DNA of 64,000 bases from Sphingopyxis lindanitolerans (GCF_002993885.1 NZ_CM009578.1:437251-501250); one strand, 5' to 3'. Shown: positions 45,573 through 55,022, counted from the stretch's first letter. Notes: generated by a model from the letters alone, not told the origin. Program-made: numbers and translations.

Positions 45573-46769
45573 ATGACCGAGCCCGATGCAGCCGCCGGCA
45601 CCCTCGATATGTTGAAGGCGGACGTCGCGGGCCATCGGCTGGAGGTCATCTTCGACGGCCAACGGCGACTCGAACGACTGCTCGCGCTGATCGGCGGCGC
45701 GATCCGCAGCATCGACCTGACCATATATATCTTCGAGGACGACAGCGCCGGGAAACAAATTCTCGGCGCGATGACCGCGGCGGCGCAGCGCGGCGTGCGC
45801 GTGCGCGCGATCATCGACAGCTTCGGGTCGGGCGACATATCCGACCATTTCTTCGCGCCGCTCCGCGCCGCCGGCGGCAGCGTCATCTTCTTCTCGCGGC
45901 GCTGGCGGTCGAGCTATCTCGTCCGCAATCACCAGAAGCTGCTGCTGATCGACGGCGAAGTTGGCGTGACCGGCGGCTTCAACATCGCCGACCCCTATCT
46001 CAGCCGCAACCAAGCGCATTGCTGGTTCGATCTTGGCGTCGTCGTTCGCGGGCCCGTGGTCGCGGACATGGTCCGATGGTTCGAGGCGCTTCACCAATAT
46101 ACGGTTCATGACGACGGCAAACTGCTGATGCTGCGCCGGCTGATCCGCGAATGGCCTGTCAATGGCAAGCCGCTGTCCTGGCTGGTCGGCGGGCCGACGC
46201 AGCGCCTGTCGCCCTGGGCGCGGATGGTGCGCGGCGACCTGGTGGGGGCGAGGCGGCTCGACATGGCGATGGCCTATTTCTCGCCCGGCCAGGGCATGTT
46301 GCGACGGCTCGGCCGGGTTGCGCGGACGGGACAGGCGCGCTTCATGATGGCGGCAAAGTCGGACAATCCCGCCACGATCGGCGCATCGCGGCTGCTATAC
46401 GGCTATCTGCTCCGCCAGAAAGCGACGATCTGGGAATATCAGCCGTGTCGGTTGCATATGAAGCTGATCATTATCGACGATGTCGTCCATGTCGGCACCG
46501 CCAATTTCGACATGCGCAGCCTGTTCCTGAACGTCGAGGGGATGCTGCGCATCGCCGACGCGGACTTCGCGCAGCAGATGCGCGCGTTTCTGGACGGACT
46601 GGAGGGCGATTGCGAGATCGTCACCGCGGCAAGCCACAAGGCACGCGCAAGCTGGCTGACGCGGCTGCGCTGGACGCTCGCCTGGTTCGTCGTCGGCGTC
46701 GCCGATTATACGGTGACGCGGCGACTGAATTTCGGACTCGGCGAGATCGATCCCGAGACGGAAATCTAG
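45573..46769 (+). CDS. Phospholipase D-family enzyme, cardiolipin synthase-like
   Basis: A 398-residue protein with two HKD motifs: HQKLLLIDGEVGVTGGFN (about residue 115) and HMKLIIIDDVVHVGTANFD (about 300). Cardiolipin synthases of this class condense two phosphatidylglycerols or use phosphatidylethanolamine. There is no clear N-terminal transmembrane pair, so it resembles the ClsB type. The ATG at 45573 is chosen because the first recognisable PLD sequence starts shortly after it. The stop codon TAG lies inside the left arm of the palindromic element 46766-46913. The convergent neighbour also acts on phospholipids. Confidence 0.88.
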   Translation: MTEPDAAAGTLDMLKADVAGHRLEVIFDGQRRLERLLALIGGAIRSIDLTIYIFEDDSAGKQILGAMTAAAQRGVRVRAIIDSFGSGDISDHFFAPLRAAGGSVIFFSRRWRSSYLVRNHQKLLLIDGEVGVTGGFNIADPYLSRNQAHCWFDLGVVVRGPVVADMVRWFEALHQYTVHDDGKLLMLRRLIREWPVNGKPLSWLVGGPTQRLSPWARMVRGDLVGARRLDMAMAYFSPGQGMLRRLGRVARTGQARFMMAAKSDNPATIGASRLLYGYLLRQKATIWEYQPCRLHMKLIIIDDVVHVGTANFDMRSLFLNVEGMLRIADADFAQQMRAFLDGLEGDCEIVTAASHKARASWLTRLRWTLAWFVVGVADYTVTRRLNFGLGEIDPETEI

Positions 46770-46913
46770 GGCCGATCGACATTCAGAAGATGGCGCGTCG
46801 AAAATGGTGGTTTTTCGCGACCCGGAGCGCAGCGTGCTGTCTGCACGTGAGCACCGGAAGCGCGGAAAGCCGCCATTTGCAGGCCGCCAGAGCTGAATGT
46901 CGATCGGCCCTAG
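46766..46913. repeat. 148-bp palindromic (MITE-like) element with 21-bp perfect terminal inverted repeats
   Basis: The ends 46766-46786 (CTAGGGCCGATCGACATTCAG, given here as its 21 positions CTAG to CAG) and 46893-46913 are exact reverse complements. The 106-base interior contains further short hairpins (CGAAAA/TTTTCG at 46799-46817, GTGCT/AGCAC). The TAG at one end is the stop codon of the PLD gene and the CTA at the other end is the stop of the convergent methyltransferase gene. It could act as a bidirectional terminator and looks like a small non-autonomous mobile element. Confidence 0.75.
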
Positions 46914-47545
46914 TCTTTCCAGCCCCAGAACAGGAAGCAAGGCGGGACGTTCACCCACTCGAACGCATTGTCGATGCGCCGGAAATGTTCGGCAAGGAAA
47001 TCGCGGGCGCGGGCGCGGAATTGATAGACGAGGAAAGCGCCGCCCGGGCGCAGCACGCGGTGCGTCGCCGCGGCGATCGCTGGGCCAATGCCCGCGGGCA
47101 AGGTTGAGAAGGGCAAGCCCGACAGCACATAGTCGGCCTGCTCGAAGCCGTGCGCGCGAACGATCTGCTCGACATCGGCGGCCGAGCCATGAACCGCGAT
47201 GAAGCGGCTGTCGCGGATGTCCTTTCGCAGATAGTCGATGAAATCGGGGTTGGTGTCGATCGCGATCAATGTCGCGTCGCCCGCCATGCGTTCGAGCACC
47301 GGGCGGCAGAAGGTGCCGACGCCGGGGCCATATTCGACGAACAATTTCGTATTCTGCCAGTCGACCGGGCGCAGCATGTGGCGGATCAGCGTCGGCGACG
47401 ACGGAACGATCGACCCCACCATGACCGGATGCTTGACGAAGCCCTTCACGAACATGCCCCACGGGCCGAAAAAGCGTTTCAGCTTCTCGCGAAGCTTGCG
47501 GATCGGCGCGACGTTCGATTGGGCCTGCGCCCGAGGATTGGTCAT
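46910..47545 (-). CDS. PmtA-like phospholipid N-methyltransferase
   Basis: A 211-residue SAM-dependent methyltransferase with VEYGPGVGTFCRPVLERM (motif I, about residues 70-87), IAIDTNPDFIDYL, YVLSGLPFSTLP and FLVYQFRARARDFLAEHF. The SGLPFSTLP motif and the FxxQFRA-like part are characteristic of the PmtA/KsgA-related group that methylates phosphatidylethanolamine in alphaproteobacteria. The ATG at 47545 is preferred over an upstream extension. It is convergent with the PLD gene; the stop codon lies in the right arm of the palindromic element. Confidence 0.82.
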   Translation of the reverse strand: MTNPRAQAQSNVAPIRKLREKLKRFFGPWGMFVKGFVKHPVMVGSIVPSSPTLIRHMLRPVDWQNTKLFVEYGPGVGTFCRPVLERMAGDATLIAIDTNPDFIDYLRKDIRDSRFIAVHGSAADVEQIVRAHGFEQADYVLSGLPFSTLPAGIGPAIAAATHRVLRPGGAFLVYQFRARARDFLAEHFRRIDNAFEWVNVPPCFLFWGWKD

Positions 47546-47674
47546 GATGGCTTTCGCATTGTTGCGGCTGGACAAGTGCGTGGCAAAATCGGCGCGATGG
47601 CGCAAGGAAAGAGTCGGTCTTGACTCTGGACAGCCCCCCTTTCGCGTGTAGGGAGACCTGTGCTGCGGCGCAGG

Positions 47675-48994
47675 ATGACCGAAAAGGGGAATGAGGTGTC
47701 GGCCAATTCGCGTTCGATTCCCGCCGACCGCATGGCGGTGCTGTTCGCCGTCATGCTTGTCGCCGCCGCGGGAAATACCGCGATGCAGTCGATTCTTCCG
47801 GCGATCGGCGCCAAGCTTCGCATTCCGGACGTCTGGGTCAGCCTGGCGTTCAGCTGGTCGGCGCTGCTTTGGGTGCTCACCGCACCTTATTGGGCGCGCC
47901 AGTCGGACAAGCGCGGACGCAAGGTGCTGATGGCGCGCGGAATCATCGGTTTCTTCCTGTCGATGGCGCTATGCGGCATGGCCTTGTGGGCAGGCCTGTC
48001 GGGCTGGCTCGCCGCCAGCACGACCTTCATCCTCTTCGCACTGTTCCGCAGCCTCTACGGTGGCTTCGGTTCGGCGTCCCCGCCAGCGGTGCAGGCCTAT
48101 GTCGCCGCGCGCACCGACCCCGAGGAACGCACGCAGGCGCTTTCGCTGGTCTCGTCATCCTTCGGCCTCGGAACCGTCATCGGACCCGCGGTCGCGCCTT
48201 TCTTCATCCTGCCGGTTTTCGGTCTCGCCGGACCGCTTCTCGTCTTCGCGCTGATCGGCCTCATCGTCCTCATCATGCTGCGCTGGCGCCTTCCCGACGA
48301 CGTGCCCCGCTTTGCCGCGCGCGGCGCGATCGCCTCCTACCCGCTTTCCGCGGGCCCGGCCGAACCGACCGCCGAGGACGAAAATGAAGGCGAGCCCAGG
48401 ACGCAGGAGACGCTCGGCTGGCGCGACAAGCGGGTTCGCCCTTGGCTATTCGCAGGCTTTTTCGGCGGCCAGGCGCAGGCGATGATGCTGGGCGTCATCG
48501 GCTTCCTCATTCTCGATCGGCTGCATCTGCGGTTGAAACCTGATGAAGGCGCCGCGATCACCGGGATCGTGCTGATGGGAGGCGCCTTTGCGACCTTGCT
48601 CTCGCAATGGGGGCTGATCCCGCTGCTCAAGATGACGCCGCGCACGACCGTGCTTTACGGCGCCGCCTTTGGCGCGGTCGGTATCGTCATGACAGGGCTG
48701 GCGCACGATCTGCACGCCATCGTCATCGGCTTTGCTTTCGCATCGCTCGGTTTCGGCCTCTTTCGGCCCGGCTTCACCGCGGGCGCGTCGCTATCGGTTT
48801 CGCGCCGCGATCAGGGCAGCGTCGCGGGTATGACCGCGTCGATCAACGGGTCGGCCTATATCATCTCGCCCGCGATCGGCGTGCTGCTCTACAACTGGCA
48901 CGCGATGGCGGCTTACGGCCTGATGGCGGCTTTTTGCCTCTGGCTGGTGGTGTGGGGCTGGTCCGCGCTGCGGCAGGACCAGCCTGCCACCTAA
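47675..48994 (+). CDS. Major facilitator superfamily transporter
   Basis: A 439-residue MFS protein with about 12 transmembrane segments and the loop 2-3 motif APYWARQSDKRGRKVLM (GxxxDRxGR-like, about residues 70-86). The first and second six-helix halves are joined by a hydrophilic loop of about 40 residues (AEPTAEDENEGEPRTQ). The family resembles TetA/Bcr-like drug efflux, but the substrate cannot be told. The start could be the ATG at 47675 or a GTG at 47696, which has the best ribosome-binding site (AAGGGGA). Its stop overlaps the convergent AAA ATPase gene by four bases. Confidence 0.87.
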   Translation: MTEKGNEVSANSRSIPADRMAVLFAVMLVAAAGNTAMQSILPAIGAKLRIPDVWVSLAFSWSALLWVLTAPYWARQSDKRGRKVLMARGIIGFFLSMALCGMALWAGLSGWLAASTTFILFALFRSLYGGFGSASPPAVQAYVAARTDPEERTQALSLVSSSFGLGTVIGPAVAPFFILPVFGLAGPLLVFALIGLIVLIMLRWRLPDDVPRFAARGAIASYPLSAGPAEPTAEDENEGEPRTQETLGWRDKRVRPWLFAGFFGGQAQAMMLGVIGFLILDRLHLRLKPDEGAAITGIVLMGGAFATLLSQWGLIPLLKMTPRTTVLYGAAFGAVGIVMTGLAHDLHAIVIGFAFASLGFGLFRPGFTAGASLSVSRRDQGSVAGMTASINGSAYIISPAIGVLLYNWHAMAAYGLMAAFCLWLVVWGWSALRQDQPAT

Positions 48995-51321
48995 TCGTCA
49001 TCGTCCGGATCGTCGGGATGCTTGCGCTCGCGCGCGGGCTTGAGCATGCCCGGCGCGAAGAAGCCGATCGGATTGACACTCATCGCCGCCTGCTTGATCT
49101 CACCCTGGATTTTTTCATAATCCTTTTCCATCGCTTCGGTCACCGAAGCCCGCGTGTCCTTCAACGCTGCCTCGAAATCCTCCATCGTGACGAAGTCGCT
49201 TTCAAGCGAGCGCTTGAGCGCCGCAAGACCCGCACGCCGGACAAGATCCTCGAGGTCGGCGCCAGTGAAACGATCGGCCCGGTTGGCAAGATCGGTCAGA
49301 TCGACATCCTTTGCGAGCGGCGTCTTCGCTGTGTGAATCTCGAGAATGCGTCGCCGCCCCTCGGCGTTCGGCACCGAGACATAGATCAACTCATCGAGCC
49401 GCCCTGGCCTCAGCAGCGCCGGATCAATCAGGTTCGGGCGATTGGTGGCGCCAATGACGACGACCGACTGCATTTCCTCGATCCCGTCCATCTCGGCAAG
49501 GATCGTGTTGACGACGCGCTCGGTCACTTGCGGCTCGCCCGACGTCCCGCTGCCGCGGGCGGGCACCAGACTGTCGAGTTCGTCGATGAAAACGATCGTC
49601 GGCGCGACCGCCCGCGCCCGCGCGAACAGCCTTGCGATCTGCTGCTCGCTCTCGCCATACCATTTGGAAAGAAGGTCGGACGACTTGATCGAAATGAAAT
49701 TGGCGTCCGATTCGCGCGCCGCCGCTTTCGCCAACAGCGTCTTGCCGGTTCCGGGCGGCCCATAGAGCAGGAAACCTTTTGCCGCGCGGATGCCGAGGCG
49801 GCGAAACGCCTCGGGATTCTTCAAGGGCAGTTCGATCCCTTCGATCAATTTGTCACGCGCAGCGTCGAGCCCGCCGATGTCGCTCCAGCGCGTCTTCGGC
49901 GCCTGCACCATCACTTCGCGCATCGCCGAGGGCTGGACGCGTTTCAGCGCATTGTTGAAATCCTCGCGCGTGACGCGAAGCTCCGCGAGCACATCGGGCG
50001 GGATCGTCCCTTCGGCCAGATCCAGCTTCGGCATGATCCGGCGCACCGCGTCGATCGCGGCTTCGCGCGTCAGCGCCGCCATATCGGCGCCGACAAAGCC
50101 GAAGGTGGTGCGTGCGAGTTCGGCGAGATCGACATCCTCGCCCAGCGGCACGCCGCGCGTGTGGATGCCAAGAATCTCGCGGCGCCCGCTCTCGTCGGGA
50201 ACGCCGATCACGATCTCGCGGTCGAACCGGCCGGGGCGCCGCAAGGCCTCGTCGATCGCATCGGGACGGTTGGTCGCCGCGATGACGACGAGGTTCGTCC
50301 GCGGCTCGAGCCCGTCCATCAAGGTCAGAAGCTGCGCGACAATGCGCTTCTCCGCCTCGCCGGTCACCTGCCCGCGCTTCGGCGCGATCGAATCGATCTC
50401 GTCGATGAAGAGGATCGACGGCGCCGCCTTGGTCGCCGCCTCGAACACGTCGCGCAGACGTTTTTCCGATTCGCCATAGGCGCTGCCCATGATCTCGGGC
50501 CCGTTGATCAGGAAGAATTGCGCGTCGCTTTCGTTCGCGACCGCGCGCGCGAGCCGCGTCTTGCCCGTGCCCGGCGGGCCGTGCAGCAGCACGCCGCGCG
50601 GCGGATCGACGCCGAGGCGCTGGAACAATTCGGGATAGCGCAGCGGCAGTTCGACCATCTCGCGAAGCTGGCCGATCGTGTCGCCGAGGCCGCCAAGGTC
50701 GTCATAAGTGACATCGGTGCGCCGCGTATCCTGCGGCTCCTGATATTCAGGAAGCAGCTCGACCTCGGTATTCTCGTCGATCGTGACGACGCCCTTGGGG
50801 CTGGCGGAGACGACGAGCAGGCGCACTTCGGCGAGCGCATAGGCAGGCGCGTTGAGCATCTGGCGCAGTTGCGGCGGCATATCACCCGACGGCAGTCGCT
50901 GCTGTCCCGCGGTCGCAACCGTGTCGCCCGCGACGAGCGGCCGTCCGAAGAAGCTGCGTTTCAATGCGTTCGCCGAACCCTGGAGCCGCAGATTTTCCTG
51001 CGCGGGCGCAAAGACCACGCGCGTTGCGGGGCGCGTTTCGGCGCGGCTCAACTGCACCATGTCGCCCGCCCCTGCTCCGGCATTGGCGCGCTGCAGGCCA
51101 TCGAGGCGGATGACCTCCAGCCCCTCATCCTCGGCATAGGGCGCGACGACGCGCGAGGCGGTCTCGCGCTTGCCGCTGATCTGGATCACGTCACCTTCGG
51201 TCACCCCTAGCTGGGCCATCGCCGAACGCGGGATGCGGGCAAAGCCGCCTCCGCTTTCCTCAGCGCGCGCATTGGCGACTTGCAGTTTCACGCTTCTCTC
51301 TTTTACCGCGGCGTCGGCCAA
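48991..51321 (-). CDS. CDC48/VCP-like double AAA ATPase
   Basis: A 776-residue protein with an N-domain (residues 1-195, double-psi barrel-like) and two AAA domains. D1 has Walker A GPPGTGKT at 248-255, Walker [10 protein letters not shown] at about 303-311 and the arginine-finger region [11 protein letters not shown]2 has Walker A GPPGTGKT at 521-528, Walker [10 protein letters not shown] and RPGRLDELI. The tail is acidic (ends in DDPDDDD). This is the architecture of Cdc48/p97, which is universal in eukaryotes and archaea and present in a subset of bacteria. In bacteria its role is poorly known; protein or complex disassembly is likely. The start is a TTG at 51321 with GGGAG upstream; a GTG at 51291 is possible. 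Confidence 0.92.
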   Translation of the reverse strand: MADAAVKERSVKLQVANARAEESGGGFARIPRSAMAQLGVTEGDVIQISGKRETASRVVAPYAEDEGLEVIRLDGLQRANAGAGAGDMVQLSRAETRPATRVVFAPAQENLRLQGSANALKRSFFGRPLVAGDTVATAGQQRLPSGDMPPQLRQMLNAPAYALAEVRLLVVSASPKGVVTIDENTEVELLPEYQEPQDTRRTDVTYDDLGGLGDTIGQLREMVELPLRYPELFQRLGVDPPRGVLLHGPPGTGKTRLARAVANESDAQFFLINGPEIMGSAYGESEKRLRDVFEAATKAAPSILFIDEIDSIAPKRGQVTGEAEKRIVAQLLTLMDGLEPRTNLVVIAATNRPDAIDEALRRPGRFDREIVIGVPDESGRREILGIHTRGVPLGEDVDLAELARTTFGFVGADMAALTREAAIDAVRRIMPKLDLAEGTIPPDVLAELRVTREDFNNALKRVQPSAMREVMVQAPKTRWSDIGGLDAARDKLIEGIELPLKNPEAFRRLGIRAAKGFLLYGPPGTGKTLLAKAAARESDANFISIKSSDLLSKWYGESEQQIARLFARARAVAPTIVFIDELDSLVPARGSGTSGEPQVTERVVNTILAEMDGIEEMQSVVVIGATNRPNLIDPALLRPGRLDELIYVSVPNAEGRRRILEIHTAKTPLAKDVDLTDLANRADRFTGADLEDLVRRAGLAALKRSLESDFVTMEDFEAALKDTRASVTEAMEKDYEKIQGEIKQAAMSVNPIGFFAPGMLKPARERKHPDDPDDDD

Positions 51322-51480
51322 ATTGTTTCTCCCGCAAAGAGGTCAATATGCGGAAGATAGGATGGTCGTTCCCGATTTTCGACCCCCTGTCGGTGCAGAA
51401 TGAAATTAGGCGATTACGCCGCACCGCACAAATTTCTGGCATCTGCCCATGCGCCATGCCATCACCCGGTCGAGACGATC

Positions 51481-52359
51481 ATGCAACGCCTTCCCCCCCT
51501 CAGCAGCATGGAAGCTTTTCTCGAGGTTGCGCGCCACGGCACGGTGAAGGCGGCCGCGAGCGAGCTTGGCCTGTCGATGCCCGCGCTGTCGCGGCGCATC
51601 CAGACGCTCGAGCATGCAGTCGGACGGCCGCTCTTCAACCGCCATCACCACGGCCTCAGCCTGACCGAGGCGGGGCGCACGTTGCAGGAGCAATTATCGC
51701 CGATCCTCGACGATCTGCGCGGAGTAATGGCCCGCGTCGGCAGCCCCGATGCGTCGCTGCGCCTGCACCTCAACGTCCTGCCGCTCTTTGCCCAGCAACG
51801 GCTGTTCCCGCGCCTGCCCGAATTGCGCCGCCTGCACCCCGAACTGCATATCGATCTCGACACGCTGTCGCACGCCGAGGCGCGGCTGGGCGAAGGGATC
51901 GACGCCGCGATCGCGCTCGCACGGTCGATCGACCCGGCGCTCTATGCGGCGCGGCTGGACCAGGACAAGATATTCCCCATCGCGGCCAAAGCACTGACCG
52001 ATGACGGCCGCGCGATCACCGTTCCCGAACAATTGCAGCGCCTGACCGTGCTGCTCCACCGCGAAATGCCGGAAACCTTCGTCGAATGGAAGAAAGCGGT
52101 CGGAATGCCCTATCTCGAACCGGCGGGGATCGATTTCTTCGATTCGGGTCCATTGATGCTCGAAGCCGCGGCACAGGGCATCGGGGTCGCCTTCATGCAT
52201 GGCCACCATTTCGACGATGCGCAGGATCCGCGCCTCGTTCGCCTGTTCGATTTCGATGTCGACAGCCCCTACAGCTATTGGTTCGTCTGCCGACCGCGCG
52301 CGCTGCGCCAGCCGTCGGTCAAGCTGTTCCATGACTGGTTGCTGTCGGCGCGCATCTGA
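51481..52359 (+). CDS. LysR-type transcriptional regulator
   Basis: A 292-residue LTTR. The N-terminal winged HTH reads LSSMEAFLEVARHGTVKAAASELGLSMPALSRRIQTLE (residues 8-45), with RPLFNRHHHGLSLTEAG after it, and the rest is a periplasmic-binding-type effector domain similar to the GcvA subgroup (LHLNVLPLFAQQRLFPRLPELRRLHPELHIDL). The ATG at 51481 is used. It diverges from the CDC48-like gene across about 160 bases and may regulate it or itself; no other target is obvious. Confidence 0.9.
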   Translation: MQRLPPLSSMEAFLEVARHGTVKAAASELGLSMPALSRRIQTLEHAVGRPLFNRHHHGLSLTEAGRTLQEQLSPILDDLRGVMARVGSPDASLRLHLNVLPLFAQQRLFPRLPELRRLHPELHIDLDTLSHAEARLGEGIDAAIALARSIDPALYAARLDQDKIFPIAAKALTDDGRAITVPEQLQRLTVLLHREMPETFVEWKKAVGMPYLEPAGIDFFDSGPLMLEAAAQGIGVAFMHGHHFDDAQDPRLVRLFDFDVDSPYSYWFVCRPRALRQPSVKLFHDWLLSARI

Positions 52360-52471
52360 TCCGCGGCCAGCAAGGCGACTGCATAGGCCGGCCGTTTTCC
52401 TCTGTCTCTAAAGCTTCACGTTGATCGGCAAAGATGGCGTCGCTGTCCGACCATCAAAGGAGCGTCGAGCG

Positions 52472-53098
52472 ATGCGGTACGTCATTTATGGCGCAGGCGG
52501 GTGCGGGCGCGATATCCACGCCTCGCTCGTCAGACTCCTGGCCGCGCAGGGTGTCGCGTGTGAAATCCTCTTCTGCGACAAGAAATTGGCCGGTCAATCG
52601 GTGCAGGGCGTTCCCATCATGGCCCCCCAGGATATTCGCGATTCGGACCGCGTCCTGATCGCGATCAACGACGGCCGCACGAGACAGCGATTGGCAAATG
52701 GGATCATGACAGCATCCTTCATCGCGGCCACCTCGCTGGTCAGCGACCAGGCGATGATCGGCGACGGGGCCCTGATATCGGATTTCGTCATCCTTGGTCC
52801 GTCCGCCCGGATCGGCAAGCTGTTCCATGCCAATCATTATAGCTCTGTCGCACACGACTGCATCATCGGCGATTTCGTGACCTTCGGCCCAGGCGTCCGG
52901 TGCAACGGCAACGTCACCATCGGTAGCTATGCCTATATTGGAGCCAATGCCTCGATCAGGCAGGGCATCTCGATCGGCGAGAATGCGATCGTGGGCATGG
53001 GGGCCGTCGTGGTGCGGGACGTTCCCGCCAACGCGGTCGTGGTCGGAAATCCCGCGCGAACCATGGTCCGCCCCACTTTGCTCAAGCAGGCGTCCTGA
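52472..53098 (+). CDS. PglD/NeuD family sugar O/N-acetyltransferase (left-handed beta helix)
   Basis: A 208-residue acetyltransferase with an N-terminal Rossmann-like sugar-nucleotide-binding part (MRYVIYGAGGCGRDI, residues 1-15) and hexapeptide repeats (about 90-195: IGDGALISDFVILGPSARIGK, the catalytic histidine in SSVAHDCIIGDFV, and IGSYAYIGANASIRQG). PglD acetylates the 4-amino group of UDP-4-amino sugars and NeuD acts on sialic acid. AAGGAG lies before the ATG. No other polysaccharide gene is next to it; the candidate substrate pathway lies at 9399-16143. PerB/WbdR-like roles are possible. Confidence 0.85.
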   Translation: MRYVIYGAGGCGRDIHASLVRLLAAQGVACEILFCDKKLAGQSVQGVPIMAPQDIRDSDRVLIAINDGRTRQRLANGIMTASFIAATSLVSDQAMIGDGALISDFVILGPSARIGKLFHANHYSSVAHDCIIGDFVTFGPGVRCNGNVTIGSYAYIGANASIRQGISIGENAIVGMGAVVVRDVPANAVVVGNPARTMVRPTLLKQAS

Positions 53099-53153
53099 CC
53101 TTTGCCGGCCGCTTGTCCTCCGCATGTTTTCGGGAATCGTCCAGGATTGAAAA

Positions 53154-53228
53154 TGGTGCTGCTGGAGAGGATTGAACTCTCGACCTCACCCTTACCAAGG
53201 GTGCGCTCTACCACTGAGCTACAGCAGC
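53154..53228 (-). tRNA. tRNA-Thr (anticodon GGT)
   Basis: The 75-base minus-strand sequence folds as a full cloverleaf. The acceptor stem GCTGCTG/CAGCAGC, D arm with GTGGTAGAG, anticodon loop TTGGTAA between CACCC and GGGTG, and T loop GTTCAATCC are all present. CCA is encoded at the 3' end (53154-53156). Confidence 0.95.
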
Positions 53229-53343
53229 ATCCGGGACGCCCGCGAAAGCTGTTCGCTGGGCAGGCGCGGCCTATGGCGGGGTGCCTTGCCGCTGTCAAGG
53301 CACGAGGCTTGACGCTGTGCCGATTTCGCCGCATCGCGCCCTG

Positions 53344-53472
53344 GTGAGCAAGCCGCCCTCCCCCGCCGACCTCGAACGCGAGCGCCGCCTGGCCGAGGCG
53401 CTGCGCGCCAATCTGCGCAAGCGCAAGACGCAGGCACGCGAAGCAAAAGCCGAACATCCGCCTAAAGAATGA
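53344..53472 (+). CDS. Small basic conserved-type protein (42 aa)
   Basis: An open frame of 42 codons starting with GTG. The product is charged and helical: ERERRLAEALRANLRKRKTQAREAK. Short proteins of this kind (RLAEALRANLRKRKxQ) are seen in sphingomonads, as I recall, but the function is unknown. The stop lies 11 bases inside the end of the convergent DUF1905 gene. It has no strong ribosome-binding site, so it may be read from a leaderless transcript. Moderate confidence only. Confidence 0.5.
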   Translation: MSKPPSPADLERERRLAEALRANLRKRKTQAREAKAEHPPKE

Positions 53473-53776
53473 CGGTCACCGTCACATCGTCGCCCTCGGC
53501 GAGGTCTTCGGCCTTGCGAACGGCGGCCTTGACCGGAAGCAGCCAGCCGCCGCTTTCCCGGTGCGGAAAGACCGAGGTGTTCCAACTCGTACCGCCGATC
53601 GTCGCACGCACTTTGGCCGAACCGAATCCCCTACGGCCGTCGAGCCATTGGCCGCCGATCGCGGCGAAGCGAATCCCGTCAGCCGCCTCGCCCGCGATGG
53701 TGACGAAGAACCACGCCGCCGGCGCGGTCGCCGACTGCCAGCGCCAGAGCGGCGTCGTGACGGTGAAATCTTCCAT
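53462..53776 (-). CDS. DUF1905 domain protein
   Basis: A 104-residue protein with the DUF1905 beta-barrel pattern: TPLWRWQSATAPAAWFFVTIAGEAADGI (residues 7-34), FGSAKVRATIGGTSWNTSVFP (about 53-73), and GWLLPVKAAVRKAEDLAEGDDVTVTV at the end. The ATG at 53776 is chosen; the frame is open farther up but without likeness. The function is unknown; the domain is often fused to or found with YdeI-type proteins. It follows the cyclophilin gene by four bases and is probably cotranscribed. Confidence 0.82.
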   Translation of the reverse strand: MEDFTVTTPLWRWQSATAPAAWFFVTIAGEAADGIRFAAIGGQWLDGRRGFGSAKVRATIGGTSWNTSVFPHRESGGWLLPVKAAVRKAEDLAEGDDVTVTVIL

Positions 53777-53780
53777 CGGA

Positions 53781-54803
53781 TCACTTCGCGGACGCGGGCC
53801 GGATCGGGACCGGGATATTACAGATGTCCGCACCGCCCGCGGGCGTGATGAAAAAGGGATCGCGGCGGTTGGCGCGCGCATCGGCGTAGCGCGCAAAGCT
53901 GTCGCTGTCGGTCGACAGATATTCGAACTTCGGCTGCTCGGCCGCAGTCAGGTCGGTCGCGAGCCGGATCGAGGCGATCGGCACCCGCTCGGCTGCATCT
54001 TCATAAAAGCCGAGGTCGCCCGTTCCGCGCGGCAGGCTCGACAAATGCTCGATCCCGCTGATCACGCGGCCGACGACCGCGATATTGCGATCGAGATGGC
54101 GCGGCGCGTGGCCGATGACGGCATAGAGTTCGGCGCCTGAGCCTGTATCGGGCGACATGTTGCGGCCGACGCCGACCGCGCCGTAGCAATGGATAGGCCA
54201 GACGGTTTCCGGCCGGCGCACAAGACTTCCGGCGTTCGGATCGAACTTGATCGTCATCGCGAAGGGAAACCCGCCTGCAAAGGCATATCCCTTGGCGTAA
54301 GGATCGACATAGCTAGTGACGGGCGACGAGGCTGGCGGACTCGGATATATGGGTTTGATCGCATCACCGGGCGCACCGTAGGTCCAGACCTTGCTGAACA
54401 TGGCAGGCGCATATGAGCGCACATACTCACCCTCCGGCACCGCCACCAACCCATTCGGCAGCGCCTTCTTCTCGGTCGCATCGCCCCATTGCGCGACATA
54501 ATTGTCCTGCACGCGGTTGACGCTGGTGCCATCCCACCAACGCGCGGCGGCCAGCTTGCGAATATTGCTGATCCAGCCCTGGCTGAACGGCGGCGGCATC
54601 AACTGGATGACGACGCGGCGCGGCTTGCCCTTCGCATCGGGGGTGAGGTCCATGACGAGCAGGTCGGAGGGCGCGATGGCGACCCAGTCACCGGCGGGCG
54701 CGGCGGCCGCGATCTCGCCGGGCGACGGGATCGGAGCCTTTTCGTCGGCATGGGCGGGCAGCACGAGCGAGGCCGCGGCGGCGGCAAGGAGCATCTGTCG
54801 CAT
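53781..54803 (-). CDS. Periplasmic cyclophilin-type peptidyl-prolyl isomerase
   Basis: A 340-residue protein with a signal peptide ([19 protein letters not shown]). The cyclophilin barrel runs from about residue 55 to 260. Parts of the family signature can be read: [35 protein letters not shown], and later [16 protein letters not shown] and [33 protein letters not shown]. It is longer than normal cyclophilins (about 165-190) with insertions, as in a sphingomonad-type subgroup. It assists folding of exported proteins. The ATG at 54803 gives the signal peptide; AGGCGGG precedes it. Confidence 0.87.
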   Translation of the reverse strand: MRQMLLAAAAASLVLPAHADEKAPIPSPGEIAAAAPAGDWVAIAPSDLLVMDLTPDAKGKPRRVVIQLMPPPFSQGWISNIRKLAAARWWDGTSVNRVQDNYVAQWGDATEKKALPNGLVAVPEGEYVRSYAPAMFSKVWTYGAPGDAIKPIYPSPPASSPVTSYVDPYAKGYAFAGGFPFAMTIKFDPNAGSLVRRPETVWPIHCYGAVGVGRNMSPDTGSGAELYAVIGHAPRHLDRNIAVVGRVISGIEHLSSLPRGTGDLGFYEDAAERVPIASIRLATDLTAAEQPKFEYLSTDSDSFARYADARANRRDPFFITPAGGADICNIPVPIRPASAK

Positions 54804-54931
54804 CCCGCCTGTCTGCCATGCCCAATCGACTTGCGAAAGCCCCGCCAAGCGATTAGGGCGCGCCTTCCAGTGCGAATTGGTAACGCACCCGATCACGCTT
54901 CCGTGCCGCGCACGAAACGACCGGGTGCAGC

Positions 54932-55022
54932 GGAGCGGTGGCCGAGTGGTCGAAGGCGCTCGCCTGGAAAGTGAGTATACGGCAAAACCGTATCGAGGGT
55001 TCGAATCCCTCCCGCTCCGCCA
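54932..55022 (+). tRNA. tRNA-Ser (anticodon GGA)
   Basis: A 91-base class II tRNA. The acceptor stem GGAGCGG/CCGCTCC, anticodon stem CTCGC/GTGAG with loop CTGGAAA (GGA at 34-36), a long variable arm (TACGGC/ACCGTA) and T loop GTTCGAATCC are all visible. CCA is encoded at 55020-55022. Confidence 0.96.

Noticed and set aside
48607..51210. An 867-codon open frame on the plus strand opposite the CDC48-like gene
   Set aside because: Antisense shadow of a well-supported gene; no ribosome-binding site and no recognisable domain.
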